The notes under the pieces are model-generated. The model saw only the letters and a program-made list of their open reading frames with translations, had not been told where the DNA came from and ran no database searches. A stretch of DNA of 64,000 nt from Sulfuritalea sp. (GTDB taxonomy: Bacteria; Pseudomonadota; Gammaproteobacteria; Burkholderiales; Rhodocyclaceae), in contig JAOTRV010000013.1 in the NCBI GenBank assembly GCA_030247575.1, forward strand, positions 1 through 64,000, written 5' to 3'. This document shows positions 15,733 to 23,816 of the stretch, one piece after another. A program made the translations under genes and the position numbers. Numbering within the stretch: position 1 is the first letter of the stretch; each line of letters begins with the position of its first letter.

Positions 15733-16635
15733 TCATTCCAGCAGCGAGGCTATGCCGCTGGCCTGGATCGCCGCGACGGCCGGGTGCTGGATCCGCCGCT
15801 GGGTGACAATGGCATACCAGTGCTCGCGCACGTCGGCCAGCGTGCCGAGCGGGCGGGCGCCGAACTGCGCCAGGATGTCGGCATGCATCCCGGAGGGCGC
15901 CGGAAACAGGCCGAGGCCAGCGCGGCCGAAAGTCTTCAGCAGGGCGCTGTCGGAGAACTCGCCGACGACCTCGGGCTTCAGGTTGTGCCGCGCGAACCAG
16001 GCGTCGATGGCGCCGCGCAGCGGATTGCTGCGCACCGGCAGCAGCACCGGGGCCCCGTTCAATAGTCGCGGAAAGTCGGCGGCATGGCGCGCATGCAGGC
16101 CATCGGCGGCATACAGGTCGATGCCGACCGTGCCGAGCAGTCGCGACTGCAGCTTGAGATGGGCGTCGGTCGGCGCGGAGCGATCGGTCAGCACCAGGTC
16201 GAGCCGGTTCAGCGCCAACTCCGCCAGCAGGTGCTCGACATTGCCTTCGATGCATTCCAGGCGCATCGACAGCGGCGCCTGCAGCACCGGCTGCAGCAGG
16301 CGGTAGGCGACCAGCTTGGGTACCGCCTCGCTGAGGCCCACGGCAAAGCGCCGGCGTCCCGAAGCGTGGTCGGCCACGGCATGGCGCAGCCGCTCGCCGA
16401 GCAGGAATATCTGGTCGGCATAGTCGAGCGCGGCGCGGCCGGCCTCGGTCAGCACCAGCGAGCGGCCCTGCGGCGCGAACAGGGCCTGTCCCAGCTGTTG
16501 TTCCAGCACGCCGAGCTGGGTGCTGATGGTCTGCACCGAGAGATTCAGGCGTTCCGCCGCACGGGTGATGCTGCCTTCCTTGGCAACCGCCCAGAAGTAC
16601 AGCAGGTGACGGAAATTGAGGTCGTCCGGGGTCAT
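15733..16635 (-). CDS. LysR-family regulator, NhaR-like
   Basis: 300 residues from the ATG at 16635 (GGA 8 nt upstream); a TTG four codons earlier is less likely. N-terminal winged HTH: LNFRHLLYFWAVAKEGSITRAAERLNLSVQTISTQLGVLEQQLG, with the HLLYFW and QTIS features of NhaR rather than of average LysR proteins. NhaR activates Na+/H+ antiporter and stress genes in response to Na+. The gene converges on dgkA (9 nt apart) and diverges from a group of small genes; a long palindrome fills the gap between them. Confidence 0.88.
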   Translation of the reverse strand: MTPDDLNFRHLLYFWAVAKEGSITRAAERLNLSVQTISTQLGVLEQQLGQALFAPQGRSLVLTEAGRAALDYADQIFLLGERLRHAVADHASGRRRFAVGLSEAVPKLVAYRLLQPVLQAPLSMRLECIEGNVEHLLAELALNRLDLVLTDRSAPTDAHLKLQSRLLGTVGIDLYAADGLHARHAADFPRLLNGAPVLLPVRSNPLRGAIDAWFARHNLKPEVVGEFSDSALLKTFGRAGLGLFPAPSGMHADILAQFGARPLGTLADVREHWYAIVTQRRIQHPAVAAIQASGIASLLE

Positions 16636-16645
16636 CAACTGTTCC

Positions 16646-16684
16646 AATAAATGGGATCATTTTATCCATAATGATCCATTTATT
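16646..16684. promoter_or_regulatory. 39-bp inverted repeat upstream of the NhaR-like gene
   Basis: AATAAATGGGATCATT (16646-16661) faces AATGATCCATTTATT (16670-16684); the arms match except for one extra G in the left arm. The block is much more AT-rich than its surroundings, starts 11 nt from the regulator's ATG and lies between divergent genes. It is a likely binding site for the LysR-type protein, giving autoregulation and control of the genes at 16764-17493. Confidence 0.65.
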
Positions 16685-16763
16685 AGAAGCAAGGCTTTCT
16701 CTACAGTGTGCTCCATACGCAGCAAACCTGCTGCGGCGGATCAACCCACAAAGGAGACGGCAC

Positions 16764-16964
16764 ATGATTACACTCAACGATTGCAAGGCATTTTGCACTG
16801 TCGATCCGGCGACCGTGGCGCGCGTGGCGCGGCATGAGCGGCTGCCGGAAATACTGGCGATCGCCTGCGCCCAGAGCCGCGTTTCGAAAGCCCGGCGCTC
16901 GATTGCCCGCAAGCCGATTCCCGCTGCGCCCGCTGACGAATTGTCGCGGCGCCTGGCTGCCTGA
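16764..16964 (+). CDS. Small conserved-looking protein, 66 residues, unknown function
   Basis: Starts at an ATG with AAGGAGA 6 nt upstream and encodes MITLNDCKAFCTVDPATVARV followed by a helical segment (RLPEILAIACAQSRV) and a basic tail. No membrane segment or known motif apart from three cysteines. The stop is 13 nt before the next gene, so the two probably form an operon divergent from the NhaR-like regulator. Function unknown. Confidence 0.65.
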   Translation: MITLNDCKAFCTVDPATVARVARHERLPEILAIACAQSRVSKARRSIARKPIPAAPADELSRRLAA

Positions 16965-16977
16965 GGAGGGAGACACC

Positions 16978-17493
16978 ATGATGACCCTACAAGCCAGGGA
17001 AAGCTTCTCCCCGATCAACTATCCGGGCCGCCCCTTGCGGGCCTACCCGACCGATAGCCCGCGCGCCAAGGCTCGCCTGGTGGTCCTGGCGCTGCTGGCC
17101 GACGGCCGGATGGAAGCGGCCGAACTGGACGGCCTGGCGAAACACCGGGCCTTTGCCGAACTGGGCGTTACGGGCGAGGACTTCTTCGATGTGCTCTACG
17201 ATTTCTGCGCCGACGCAACGGGACTGCCCGACGGCCGGGGCAATTACCTGCTGTCGCCGGCACTTCTGGAAACCCTGTTCGCCGAGGTCGGCAGCGTCGC
17301 TGAGCGCCAGAAACTGGTGCGCCTGATATTCGACGTCATCCGCAGCGACGGCCATCTGGCCGACGGCGAGGCGCGTCTGTTCTGGCACGCGCTCGACACC
17401 TGGCGCCTGCGGCTGGACGACGGCATCGAATACCGCCCGCGCGCAGCGGCCTTCAGGCAAAGGGGCCGGCAGCGGAAGGGTATTCGACCCTAG
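16978..17493 (+). CDS. TerB-like domain protein, unknown function
   Basis: 171 residues from the ATG at 16978 with GAGGAGGGA upstream. All-helical and acidic in the middle: ALLADGRMEAAELDGL, LRL-rich segments and DVIRSDGHLADGEARLFWHALDTW. The repeated ADGRM-x-AEL and SDGHLADGE patterns resemble the helix-loop acidic clusters of TerB-like domains. The role is unknown. It follows the 66-residue gene and probably shares its promoter next to the palindrome. Confidence 0.72.
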   Translation: MMTLQARESFSPINYPGRPLRAYPTDSPRAKARLVVLALLADGRMEAAELDGLAKHRAFAELGVTGEDFFDVLYDFCADATGLPDGRGNYLLSPALLETLFAEVGSVAERQKLVRLIFDVIRSDGHLADGEARLFWHALDTWRLRLDDGIEYRPRAAAFRQRGRQRKGIRP

Positions 17494-17600
17494 ATTGAAT
17501 ACCGATTGATGAGCGATAGTCCCGTGGTATCGAAGCAATAGTTGACGAAATTAGTCAGGATTACTAGCCTTACTCTGTCCCAATCCAAGAGAGACCCATC

Positions 17601-17798
17601 ATGAACACCCTGAACGAACTTTGTGCCCTTGCAGAACGTACCGGATCGGCAAGCTTTCCGCTCCGGCAGGCTTGCGCGCGTCCGCGCTCGTCAGCCGACC
17701 AGCGACCATTGCCGGTGCCGAACAGTGAGTCGGTATTCGACTCGTCGTGGCAGGCAGTGATGCCTGAAGCAGCGGCGGCTTTTCGCCCAGGCAAATAA
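17601..17798 (+). CDS. Small hypothetical protein, 65 residues
   Basis: ATG preceded by AAGAGAGAC. The product MNTLNELCALAERTGSASFP continues as a low-complexity basic/proline-containing chain ending in PEAAAAFRPGK. No domain recognised. It ends 16 nt before the next gene. A perfect 6-bp inverted repeat, GAGTCG-5 nt-CGACTC, lies inside it (17727-17743). It may be a real small gene or a transcribed leader of the downstream gene. Confidence 0.4.
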   Translation: MNTLNELCALAERTGSASFPLRQACARPRSSADQRPLPVPNSESVFDSSWQAVMPEAAAAFRPGK

Positions 17799-17814
17799 CC
17801 TCAAGGAGTTACTT

Positions 17815-18270
17815 ATGTCCGCACTCATCAATGGATTTGACGGCGACGGAATCGTGACGGTCAACCGCGTCGTCCTGCGACCGGAGTTCACGGTCGATGA
17901 CCTGGAAATGCGCGTCGCCGAAATGTGCGAAAACGTCAAGACATACCATTCCGACACGGGCTTCATCGGTGGTTTCGTGGTCTTGAACACCGGACAGATT
18001 TCCAATGAGGGATCCACCGTCGGCCAGGCCGTCGCCTCGCCGCTGAAGGATCGCGAGGCGCTCATCGTGACCTTCTGGAAGTCGCTCGAAGAACATGAGC
18101 AGAGCCATCGTTCCGTGACCTTCCAGCCGCTGTTCCGGCGTGTCCTCGATCTATGCGAGAACGGCAACGAGGAGATCGCCTATCGCATGCTCTGGTCCGG
18201 TCGCGCCTACACCCCCGAAGAGGCCACCGAGGCTCGGGCGGCGAAGGAGCGATACGCCAAGGCTGCTTAG
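17815..18270 (+). CDS. Unknown protein, possible dimeric alpha/beta-barrel (ABM-like)
   Basis: 151 residues; ATG with AAGGAG 7 nt upstream. IVTVNRVVLRPEFTVDDLEMRV, GFIGGFVVLNTG, REALIVTFWKSLEEHEQSHRS and LFRRVLDLCENGNEEIAYRMLWSG give a strand-helix-strand-strand-helix-strand order like antibiotic-biosynthesis-monooxygenase (ABM) proteins, which include oxygenases and haem-degrading enzymes. The similarity is only in pattern. No cofactor residue can be assigned. It is probably cotranscribed with the 65-codon ORF. Confidence 0.7.
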   Translation: MSALINGFDGDGIVTVNRVVLRPEFTVDDLEMRVAEMCENVKTYHSDTGFIGGFVVLNTGQISNEGSTVGQAVASPLKDREALIVTFWKSLEEHEQSHRSVTFQPLFRRVLDLCENGNEEIAYRMLWSGRAYTPEEATEARAAKERYAKAA

Positions 18271-18394
18271 CCGGCGCCTTGCCGGGATTACTGAGTCGCC
18301 GCAGGCTCTTTAGATGTCTTGGAGCCGTATCCTCGGGAAACTTCAGCAGGCCGGCCATGCAATCCAGATGCTGATTGGCAATGAACGTCAGCTT

Positions 18395-18467
18395 GTCATT
18401 CCGGCACAAGCCGGAATCCAGACCGGGCCGCCGAAACTTCCTGGATTCCGGGTCAGGCCCGGAATGC
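18395..18467. repeat. Intergenic dispersed repeat with nested inverted repeats
   Basis: Two hairpins, ATTCCGG-6 nt-CCGGAAT (18398-18417) and ATTCCGGG-4/5 nt-CCCGGAAT (18445-18465), lie back to back, and CCGGAATCCAG / CTGGATTCCGG also pair with each other. This kind of CATTCCGG...CTGGATTCCGG element is a common dispersed intergenic repeat in proteobacteria. It lies in the 288-bp gap between the 151-residue gene and the kinase gene, where it may stabilise RNA ends or terminate transcription. Confidence 0.75.
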
Positions 18468-18558
18468 GGAACCGAAGGGATCAAAATTTGACGTTCAGTT
18501 GCGGCAGGCTGAGATAGCGGCCCGACGACCTGATCGTCGCCGTGACAATTGGTCCGTC

Positions 18559-20073
18559 TCAGGAACCGACGGCCACTGCCTGCTCCGCCGCGCTCAGCGG
18601 TTCGAACGACTCAAGCTGCCTGTCGAGTACACCGACGGTTGCTTCCGAGGCATCGCCGCTGCGTGCGACGATGCGCAGGCGCAACTCGTCGACGGGTGCT
18701 TCGGTGTGCAGGATGCCGAAGCCGACACCCAGCTCGTCCGCCAGGGCGCGAAAAGTCGCACGTTCCTCGCGCCGCAGAAAGGCCGCGTCGACGATGACAG
18801 GCCAGCCGGCGGCTAGCAGATCGCGGGCCAGCGCGCGCAACCGCGCGTAGGTGCGCCGCGTCGCTTCCGCCGTGTAGATGCCGCCGTCCAGCGTCGAGCC
18901 GCTGCTGTCCTGCGGCGCCAGACCGAACAGGCGCTTGCGTTCGACGTCGGAGCGCAGGCGCAGGATGCTGCCGGCTGCGGCGCCTGCCGGATCCAGCAGG
19001 CGCGCCGTGCTGGCGGTGGTCTTGCCCGAGCCGGACAGACCGCAGGTGATCACGAGAGTCGACGCCGACGGCACGGCGATCCGCCACGCCAGCTGCAGAT
19101 AGTCGCGGGCCGCTTCGATTTCGGCCCGGGCTTGCGCCGCATCTTCCTGCCCGGCGCGCAGGGCGGCGACCTTGGCGCGCACCACGGCGCGGTAGACGGC
19201 GTAGAAGCGCAGCACGGCCAGCGCCTGAAAATCACCGCCGGCCTCCAGCCATGCGTTCAGCAGCCACGCGGCGAGCCCGGGCCGGCCATGGTCGAGCAGG
19301 TCGATCCAGACGAAGGCGATTTCGCTGGCCGCATCGTTCCAGCGGAAATCGTCATTGAATTCGATGCAGTCGAAGGGCGTCACCCGGCCGTCGATCAGCA
19401 CCAGGTTGCCCAGATGCAGGTCGCCGTGGCCCTCGCGGATGAAGCCGCCGGTCTTGCGCGCGGCGAAATCGGCGGCGCGGCGGGCGAACTCCGCGTCTGT
19501 CCAGCGCGCCAGTTGCTCGACCTGCGGCTGCTCGCCGGGCGGCAGCAATTGGCGCAGCTCGACGAAATTTTCCTGCGCCGCGGCCAGCACCTGTTCCGGC
19601 GCACCGTAGCGCGTGTCCGGCGCGGCTACGGCTGCCGTCTTCTCGAAGGCGCAGAGCGTGGACGCAAGCTGGGAGAGATGGGCGGGCCGCAAGTCGCCGC
19701 GCGCGGCGACCCGGTCGAGGCGGCCGTACTCGTCGAAGCGGCGCATGCGCACGGCCCACTCGATCGCCGGCAGGCCGAAACGGGGCTGCCCGGGCGTGCC
19801 GCCGATCGGCACCACGTCGAGGTACAGATCCGGCGCGAAGCGGCGGTTGAGGACCAGTTCGGCACGGCAGCAGGCCTCGCGCTTGTCCAGCGTGCCGTAA
19901 TCGAGGAAGGGCAGCGTAATCGGCTTCTTGACCTTGTAGGCGAATTCGCCGGCCAGCAGCAGCCAGGACGCATGCGTCTCGATCAGCTCGACGCGGTCGG
20001 CCGCGTGCGGATAGGCGCGTGGATCGAGCAGCGCCGTGATCAGGGGTGGCAGGGCAGGGGACATGCTTGCCAT
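18559..20073 (-). CDS. Fusion of aminoglycoside-phosphotransferase-like and P-loop kinase domains
   Basis: 504 residues from the ATG at 20073 (AAGG 6 nt upstream). The N-terminal half is APH/kinase-like, with KVKKPITLPFLDYG, and the catalytic HGDLHLGNLVLIDGRVTPFDCIEF; the C-terminal half is an AAA/Zeta-toxin-like ATPase with Walker A GLSGSGKTT and RSDVERKRLFGL. Such two-domain proteins (COG2187 plus COG0645) are conserved but their substrate is unknown. The gene diverges from a TetR regulator. A fragment of a second copy exists at 2941-3147. Confidence 0.88.
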   Translation of the reverse strand: MASMSPALPPLITALLDPRAYPHAADRVELIETHASWLLLAGEFAYKVKKPITLPFLDYGTLDKREACCRAELVLNRRFAPDLYLDVVPIGGTPGQPRFGLPAIEWAVRMRRFDEYGRLDRVAARGDLRPAHLSQLASTLCAFEKTAAVAAPDTRYGAPEQVLAAAQENFVELRQLLPPGEQPQVEQLARWTDAEFARRAADFAARKTGGFIREGHGDLHLGNLVLIDGRVTPFDCIEFNDDFRWNDAASEIAFVWIDLLDHGRPGLAAWLLNAWLEAGGDFQALAVLRFYAVYRAVVRAKVAALRAGQEDAAQARAEIEAARDYLQLAWRIAVPSASTLVITCGLSGSGKTTASTARLLDPAGAAAGSILRLRSDVERKRLFGLAPQDSSGSTLDGGIYTAEATRRTYARLRALARDLLAAGWPVIVDAAFLRREERATFRALADELGVGFGILHTEAPVDELRLRIVARSGDASEATVGVLDRQLESFEPLSAAEQAVAVGS

Positions 20074-20159
20074 TATCTGCCTTGAACGGACGGCAGGGCG
20101 GGCCGGCAAGGCTTTGTCCGCCCGCAGGCCGAGCGCGACAGATTTTTTGGCGCAAGGGG

Positions 20160-20188
20160 TTGACACAAACGAACGATCGTTCTATAAA
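20160..20188 (+). promoter_or_regulatory. tetR promoter with an operator inside the spacer
   Basis: TTGACA (20160-20165), 17 nt, TATAAA (20183-20188). The spacer ends with the perfect palindrome GAACGATCGTTC (20171-20182), so a bound TetR dimer would cover the promoter. The start is close to the tetR ATG at 20196, giving a very short leader. Confidence 0.8.
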
Positions 20189-20195
20189 GTGTTCC

Positions 20196-20801
20196 ATGGG
20201 CAAAGGCGAACAAACCAGGCAGACCATTCTCGACGAGGCGTTTTCGCTGGCGAGCTGCATTGGCGTCGGCGGCCTGAGCATCGGCGTGCTGGCAGACCGT
20301 ACGCACATGTCGAAGAGCGGCTTGTTCGCGCATTTCGGCTCGAAGGAAGAATTGCAGCTCGCCGTCCTGCGCGAGTCGCAGCAGCGCTTCGCCGAAGTCG
20401 TCGTGCGCCCGGCTTTACGCCTGCCCCGTGGCTTGGGCCGGTTGCGCGCCATCGTGGTCAATTGGCTGGACTGGACCAAAACCTGCAATTTGCCGGGAGG
20501 CTGCGTGATCAACGCTGCCGCCGCCGAGTTCGACGACCAGCCTGGCCCCCTGCGCGACGAGGTCAGGAACGCCCTGCTGGCACTGAATCGCACCCTCGCC
20601 GCAACCGTGGCCAAGGCGGTGGAGACGGGCGAATTGCGTGCCGATACCGACATCGAGCAGTTTGTCTTTGAATTGAACGGCATCTATCAGGCGACACAGC
20701 AGAGACGTCGCCTCTTCGACGACCCGGACGCGGACCGCCGGGCGCTTGCCGCATTCGATCGACTGGTTCGCGACCACGCAGTCATTCATGCAAAGGAGTG
20801 A
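20196..20801 (+). CDS. TetR family transcriptional regulator
   Basis: 201 residues. N-terminal HTH: KGEQTRQTILDEAFSLASCIGVGGLSIGVLADRTHMSKSGLFAHFGSKEELQLAV; the C-terminal ligand domain contains WTKTCNLPGGCVINAAAAEFDDQPGPLRD, a feature of the TetR_C group found beside alpha/beta hydrolases. It probably represses itself and the downstream hydrolase/GNAT genes until a lipophilic ligand binds. The hydrolase starts 2 nt after its stop. Confidence 0.92.
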   Translation: MGKGEQTRQTILDEAFSLASCIGVGGLSIGVLADRTHMSKSGLFAHFGSKEELQLAVLRESQQRFAEVVVRPALRLPRGLGRLRAIVVNWLDWTKTCNLPGGCVINAAAAEFDDQPGPLRDEVRNALLALNRTLAATVAKAVETGELRADTDIEQFVFELNGIYQATQQRRRLFDDPDADRRALAAFDRLVRDHAVIHAKE

Positions 20802-20803
20802 TC

Positions 20804-21703
20804 ATGGAACTGAATCTCAAGCCTGCTTTTTTTTTGCCCATTAATCGCACGATCGTTCGTACTGTTAAGTTTTCGGCCGGGTTGTTCTGGCAGCGCACAA
20901 TCTTTCGCGTCCTCTCGCAGGTCGCGCCGCGACACGCCATCGAGCGCGCGATGCGCCTGATGCTGACGCCGCCGCGGCAGCCCTTTTCCGATGAGGAGCT
21001 GGCAGTGCTGGAAGAAGCCAGCCTGATGCAGGTGCCGCTGATTCCGGGTCGTCTGATCGCCTGGCGCTGGGGTCGCGCGGCGGACCCGGCGGTGGTCCTG
21101 GTGCATGGCTGGGGCGGGCGCGGAACGCAACTGCGCGGCTTCATCGAGCCTCTCCTGGCGCGCGGCTTTTCCGTCGTGGCCTACGATGCGCCGGGGCACG
21201 GCATGACCGGCGGGCCCGAGTCTTCGCTGCCGCATGTGCTGCAGGGGCTGAATGCAGTGCTCGATCACCTCGGGCCGGTGCATGCCATCGTCGGCCATTC
21301 GCTGGGCGGCGCCGTCGCGGCGATGGCCTTGGCGCAGCGTCCGGCGGTGAAGCGCGCGGTGCTGATCGCGCCGCCGGCCAGCCTGGCCGATTCCTCGCGG
21401 CGCATCGCGGCTGCCCTGCAATGGCCCGAGGCCCTGCGCGCGGCGATGCAGCGCCGCATCGAGTATCGCTTCGGCCTCGACTGGAGCGGGTTCGAGGCCG
21501 AGCAGGCCAGCGGGGAGCAGCCGGTGCTGGTGATCCACGACCGCCAGGACCGCGAAGTGCCGCTCGGCGAAGGCCATCGTCACGCACGGAATTGGCCGCG
21601 AGGGCGCCTGCTCGAAACCAGCGGTCTGGGACACCGTCGCGTGCTCGCCGATCCCATGGTGATCGAGGCCAGCGTCGACTTCCTCGCCGGAGACCGGTCA
21701 TGA
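20804..21703 (+). CDS. Alpha/beta hydrolase
   Basis: 299 residues; ATG at 20804 with AAGGAG 5 nt upstream (a GTG at 20798 is less likely). The fold is shown by VVLVHGWGGRGTQ (oxyanion loop), AYDAPGHG, the nucleophile elbow IVGHSLGG, the acid in VLVIHDRQDREVP and the final His in SGLGHRRVL. It is an esterase or lipase-like enzyme of unknown substrate. A near-copy of the TetR operator lies within its first codons. The stop overlaps the GNAT start (ATGA). Confidence 0.9.
   Translation: MELNLKPAFFLPINRTIVRTVKFSAGLFWQRTIFRVLSQVAPRHAIERAMRLMLTPPRQPFSDEELAVLEEASLMQVPLIPGRLIAWRWGRAADPAVVLVHGWGGRGTQLRGFIEPLLARGFSVVAYDAPGHGMTGGPESSLPHVLQGLNAVLDHLGPVHAIVGHSLGGAVAAMALAQRPAVKRAVLIAPPASLADSSRRIAAALQWPEALRAAMQRRIEYRFGLDWSGFEAEQASGEQPVLVIHDRQDREVPLGEGHRHARNWPRGRLLETSGLGHRRVLADPMVIEASVDFLAGDRS
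20846..20859. promoter_or_regulatory. Second TetR operator inside the hydrolase gene
   Basis: CGCACGATCGTTCG repeats the GAACGATCGTTC operator of the tetR promoter with one mismatch in 12. It lies about 15 codons into the hydrolase gene, where a bound repressor could act as a transcription roadblock or help looping to the first site 676 bp away. Confidence 0.55.
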
Positions 21704-22329
21704 GCGCCCGTCAGCTTTGGCCGGACGCGGCGCAGTTCCAGTTGCGCGCCGGCGGCCCGAACGATCGCGAACGGGTTGCCCGCTTTCTCGCCGCGATGGA
21801 CCGCGACGGGCTCTACGAGCGCCATTTCGCGCATGGCGAGGCACCGAACCTGGCGTTGCTTGCGCGTCTCGACGCGGTCGATCAGCGCGACCGCGTCGTC
21901 GTCCTGGCAGTCGGCTTCGACGGTGAGGTGGCAGGCCAGGCCGAGTATGTCGCGGAGCATGGCGCGGCGGAGTTCGCCCTGATGGTGCTGCCCCGGGCCC
22001 GCCGCCACGGCGTCGGCGGACGGCTGCTGCATGCCCTGGGCGAGATCGCCACGGCCGCGGGCCAGCGCGAGTTGCACGGTATGATTCAGGCCGGCAACAC
22101 GCGGGCGCTGCAACTGGTTCGGAAGATCGGCTTCGGCCTTGTCGCCGGCGCCGACCGCACGACCGTGATAGCCTCGCGTCCGTTGCCGCAGATTCCGGAT
22201 CTCGTCCCGGCCGGGCGGTCCGTCGTCGTCGATCACCAACCGCTTCCATTTATCCGCCATGACCCTGACCGAACTCCGCTACATAGTCGCCCTGGCTCGG
22301 GAGCGCCATTTCGGCCGGGCGGCGGATAA
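21700..22329 (+). CDS. GNAT family N-acetyltransferase
   Basis: 209 residues from the ATG overlapping the hydrolase stop. GNAT core: FQLRAGGPNDRERVARFLAAM, VVVLAVGFDGEVAGQAEYV, the acetyl-CoA loop VLPRARRHGVGGRLLHAL (Q/RxxGxG/A) and GMIQAGNTRALQLVRKIGFG. Substrate unknown. Its last 71 nt overlap the start of oxyR in another frame; the final 25 or so residues after TTVIASRPLP are therefore constrained by the other gene and may not be functional. Last gene of the TetR-hydrolase-GNAT group. Confidence 0.87.
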   Translation: MSARQLWPDAAQFQLRAGGPNDRERVARFLAAMDRDGLYERHFAHGEAPNLALLARLDAVDQRDRVVVLAVGFDGEVAGQAEYVAEHGAAEFALMVLPRARRHGVGGRLLHALGEIATAAGQRELHGMIQAGNTRALQLVRKIGFGLVAGADRTTVIASRPLPQIPDLVPAGRSVVVDHQPLPFIRHDPDRTPLHSRPGSGAPFRPGGG

Positions 22330-23170
22330 ATGCAATGTCTCGCAGCCGACCCTGTCGGTGGCGGTGAAAAAGCTCGAGGACGAGCTTGGCGTCGCGCTGT
22401 TCGAGCGCAGTTCGGGCGACGTCCGCGCCACCGCGATCGGCGCGCAGGTGGTGGCGCAGGCCGAACGTACGCTGGCCGAAGCCGCGCGGGTGGCCGAGAT
22501 CGCGGCGGCCGGCAAGGACCCGCTGTCGGGTCCGCTGCGCCTCGGCGTGATCTACACCATCGGCCCCTGGCTGCTGCCGGCGCTGGTGCCGCGGATCAAG
22601 CAACGCGCGCCGCAGATGCCGCTGTTCATCGCCGAGGGCTACACCGAAAATCTGCTCGAGCGGCTCAAGGCCTGCGAGCTCGACGTACTGGTCCTTGCCC
22701 TGCCGATCGACGAGCCCGGCATCGTTGCGCAGCCGGTCTATGACGAGGCCTTCCGCACGCTGGTGCCGGTAGCCCATCCCTGGGCCAAACTGAAGTCGCT
22801 GCGCCCCGAACAACTGCTCGACGAACCGCTGCTGATGCTGGGCGCCGGCAACTGTTTTCGCGACCAGGTGCTCGACCTGTGCACCCGCGCCAGTCAGGGT
22901 GAATCGCCGCAGGTGCTGGAAGGCAGCTCGCTGGAAACCATCCGTCACATGGTCTCCTCCGGCGTCGGCGTGACCGTGATGCCGGCCAGCAGCGTCGACG
23001 GCATCCCCGCCGACGATCCTTTGCTGCGGGTCAAACGTTTCGTCGAGCCGAGTCCGATGCGTCGCGTCGGCCTCGTCTGGCGTTCCAGCTTCCCGCGCCA
23101 CAAGGCCATCGACGTGATGCGCCAGGCGCTGCTCGATTGCCATCTGCCCGGCACCCGGGCAGCTGCTTGA
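22259..23170 (+). CDS. oxyR: Hydrogen peroxide sensor OxyR (LysR family)
   Basis: 303 residues. HTH: MTLTELRYIVALARERHFGRAADKCNVSQPTLSVAVKKLE. The redox pair is exact: Cys199 and Cys208 in LGAGNCFRDQVLDLC, the same numbers as in Escherichia coli OxyR. Peroxide oxidises Cys199 to a disulfide with Cys208 and switches the protein to an activator. Two ATAG-N7-CTAT sites in the next 5 kb, before rubrerythrin and rubredoxin, are likely targets. The coding start overlaps the GNAT gene. Confidence 0.95.
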   Translation: MTLTELRYIVALARERHFGRAADKCNVSQPTLSVAVKKLEDELGVALFERSSGDVRATAIGAQVVAQAERTLAEAARVAEIAAAGKDPLSGPLRLGVIYTIGPWLLPALVPRIKQRAPQMPLFIAEGYTENLLERLKACELDVLVLALPIDEPGIVAQPVYDEAFRTLVPVAHPWAKLKSLRPEQLLDEPLLMLGAGNCFRDQVLDLCTRASQGESPQVLEGSSLETIRHMVSSGVGVTVMPASSVDGIPADDPLLRVKRFVEPSPMRRVGLVWRSSFPRHKAIDVMRQALLDCHLPGTRAAA

Positions 23171-23235
23171 TAGCCGTCTGCTATCGTTCCGGTCGAAAAA
23201 TACAATTAGAGTTTGGCGGGTCTCTCGGCTAAAGT
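23170..23235 (+). promoter_or_regulatory. OxyR site and promoter of the rubrerythrin operon
   Basis: ATAG-CCGTCTG-CTAT (23170-23184) is an exact ATAG-N7-CTAT OxyR half-operator; after 7 nt a weaker copy follows (CAAT at 23203). A candidate promoter TTAGAG (23206) - 18 nt - TAAAGT (23230) puts the site just upstream of -35, as in OxyR-activated promoters. The distance from ATAG to -10 is 60 nt, identical to the rubredoxin site. Confidence 0.62.
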
Positions 23236-23321
23236 TTGCGAAGGTCGACGGGCATTGACGCCCAGTGACTTGGGGTCGGGCTCCGCCCCGGCGCCTCCAA
23301 CCCACCCAGAGGAGAATCACC

Positions 23322-23741
<420 letters not shown>

Positions 23742-23816
23742 TAGTGCCCGGCGCCATGGCGATGCTCCGGCATCGCCGTGTTGCCGGCGTCGACTCTTCA
23801 CGGCAAGGAAACCATC

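Noticed and set aside
17480-17502. GTATTC-11 nt-GAATAC inverted repeat as an operator
   Set aside because: It straddles the end of the TerB-like gene, has short arms and no promoter context; too weak to call.
17541-17567. Promoter TTGACG...TAGCCT before the 65-codon ORF
   Set aside because: A -35-like hexamer exists but no convincing -10 at proper spacing could be chosen.
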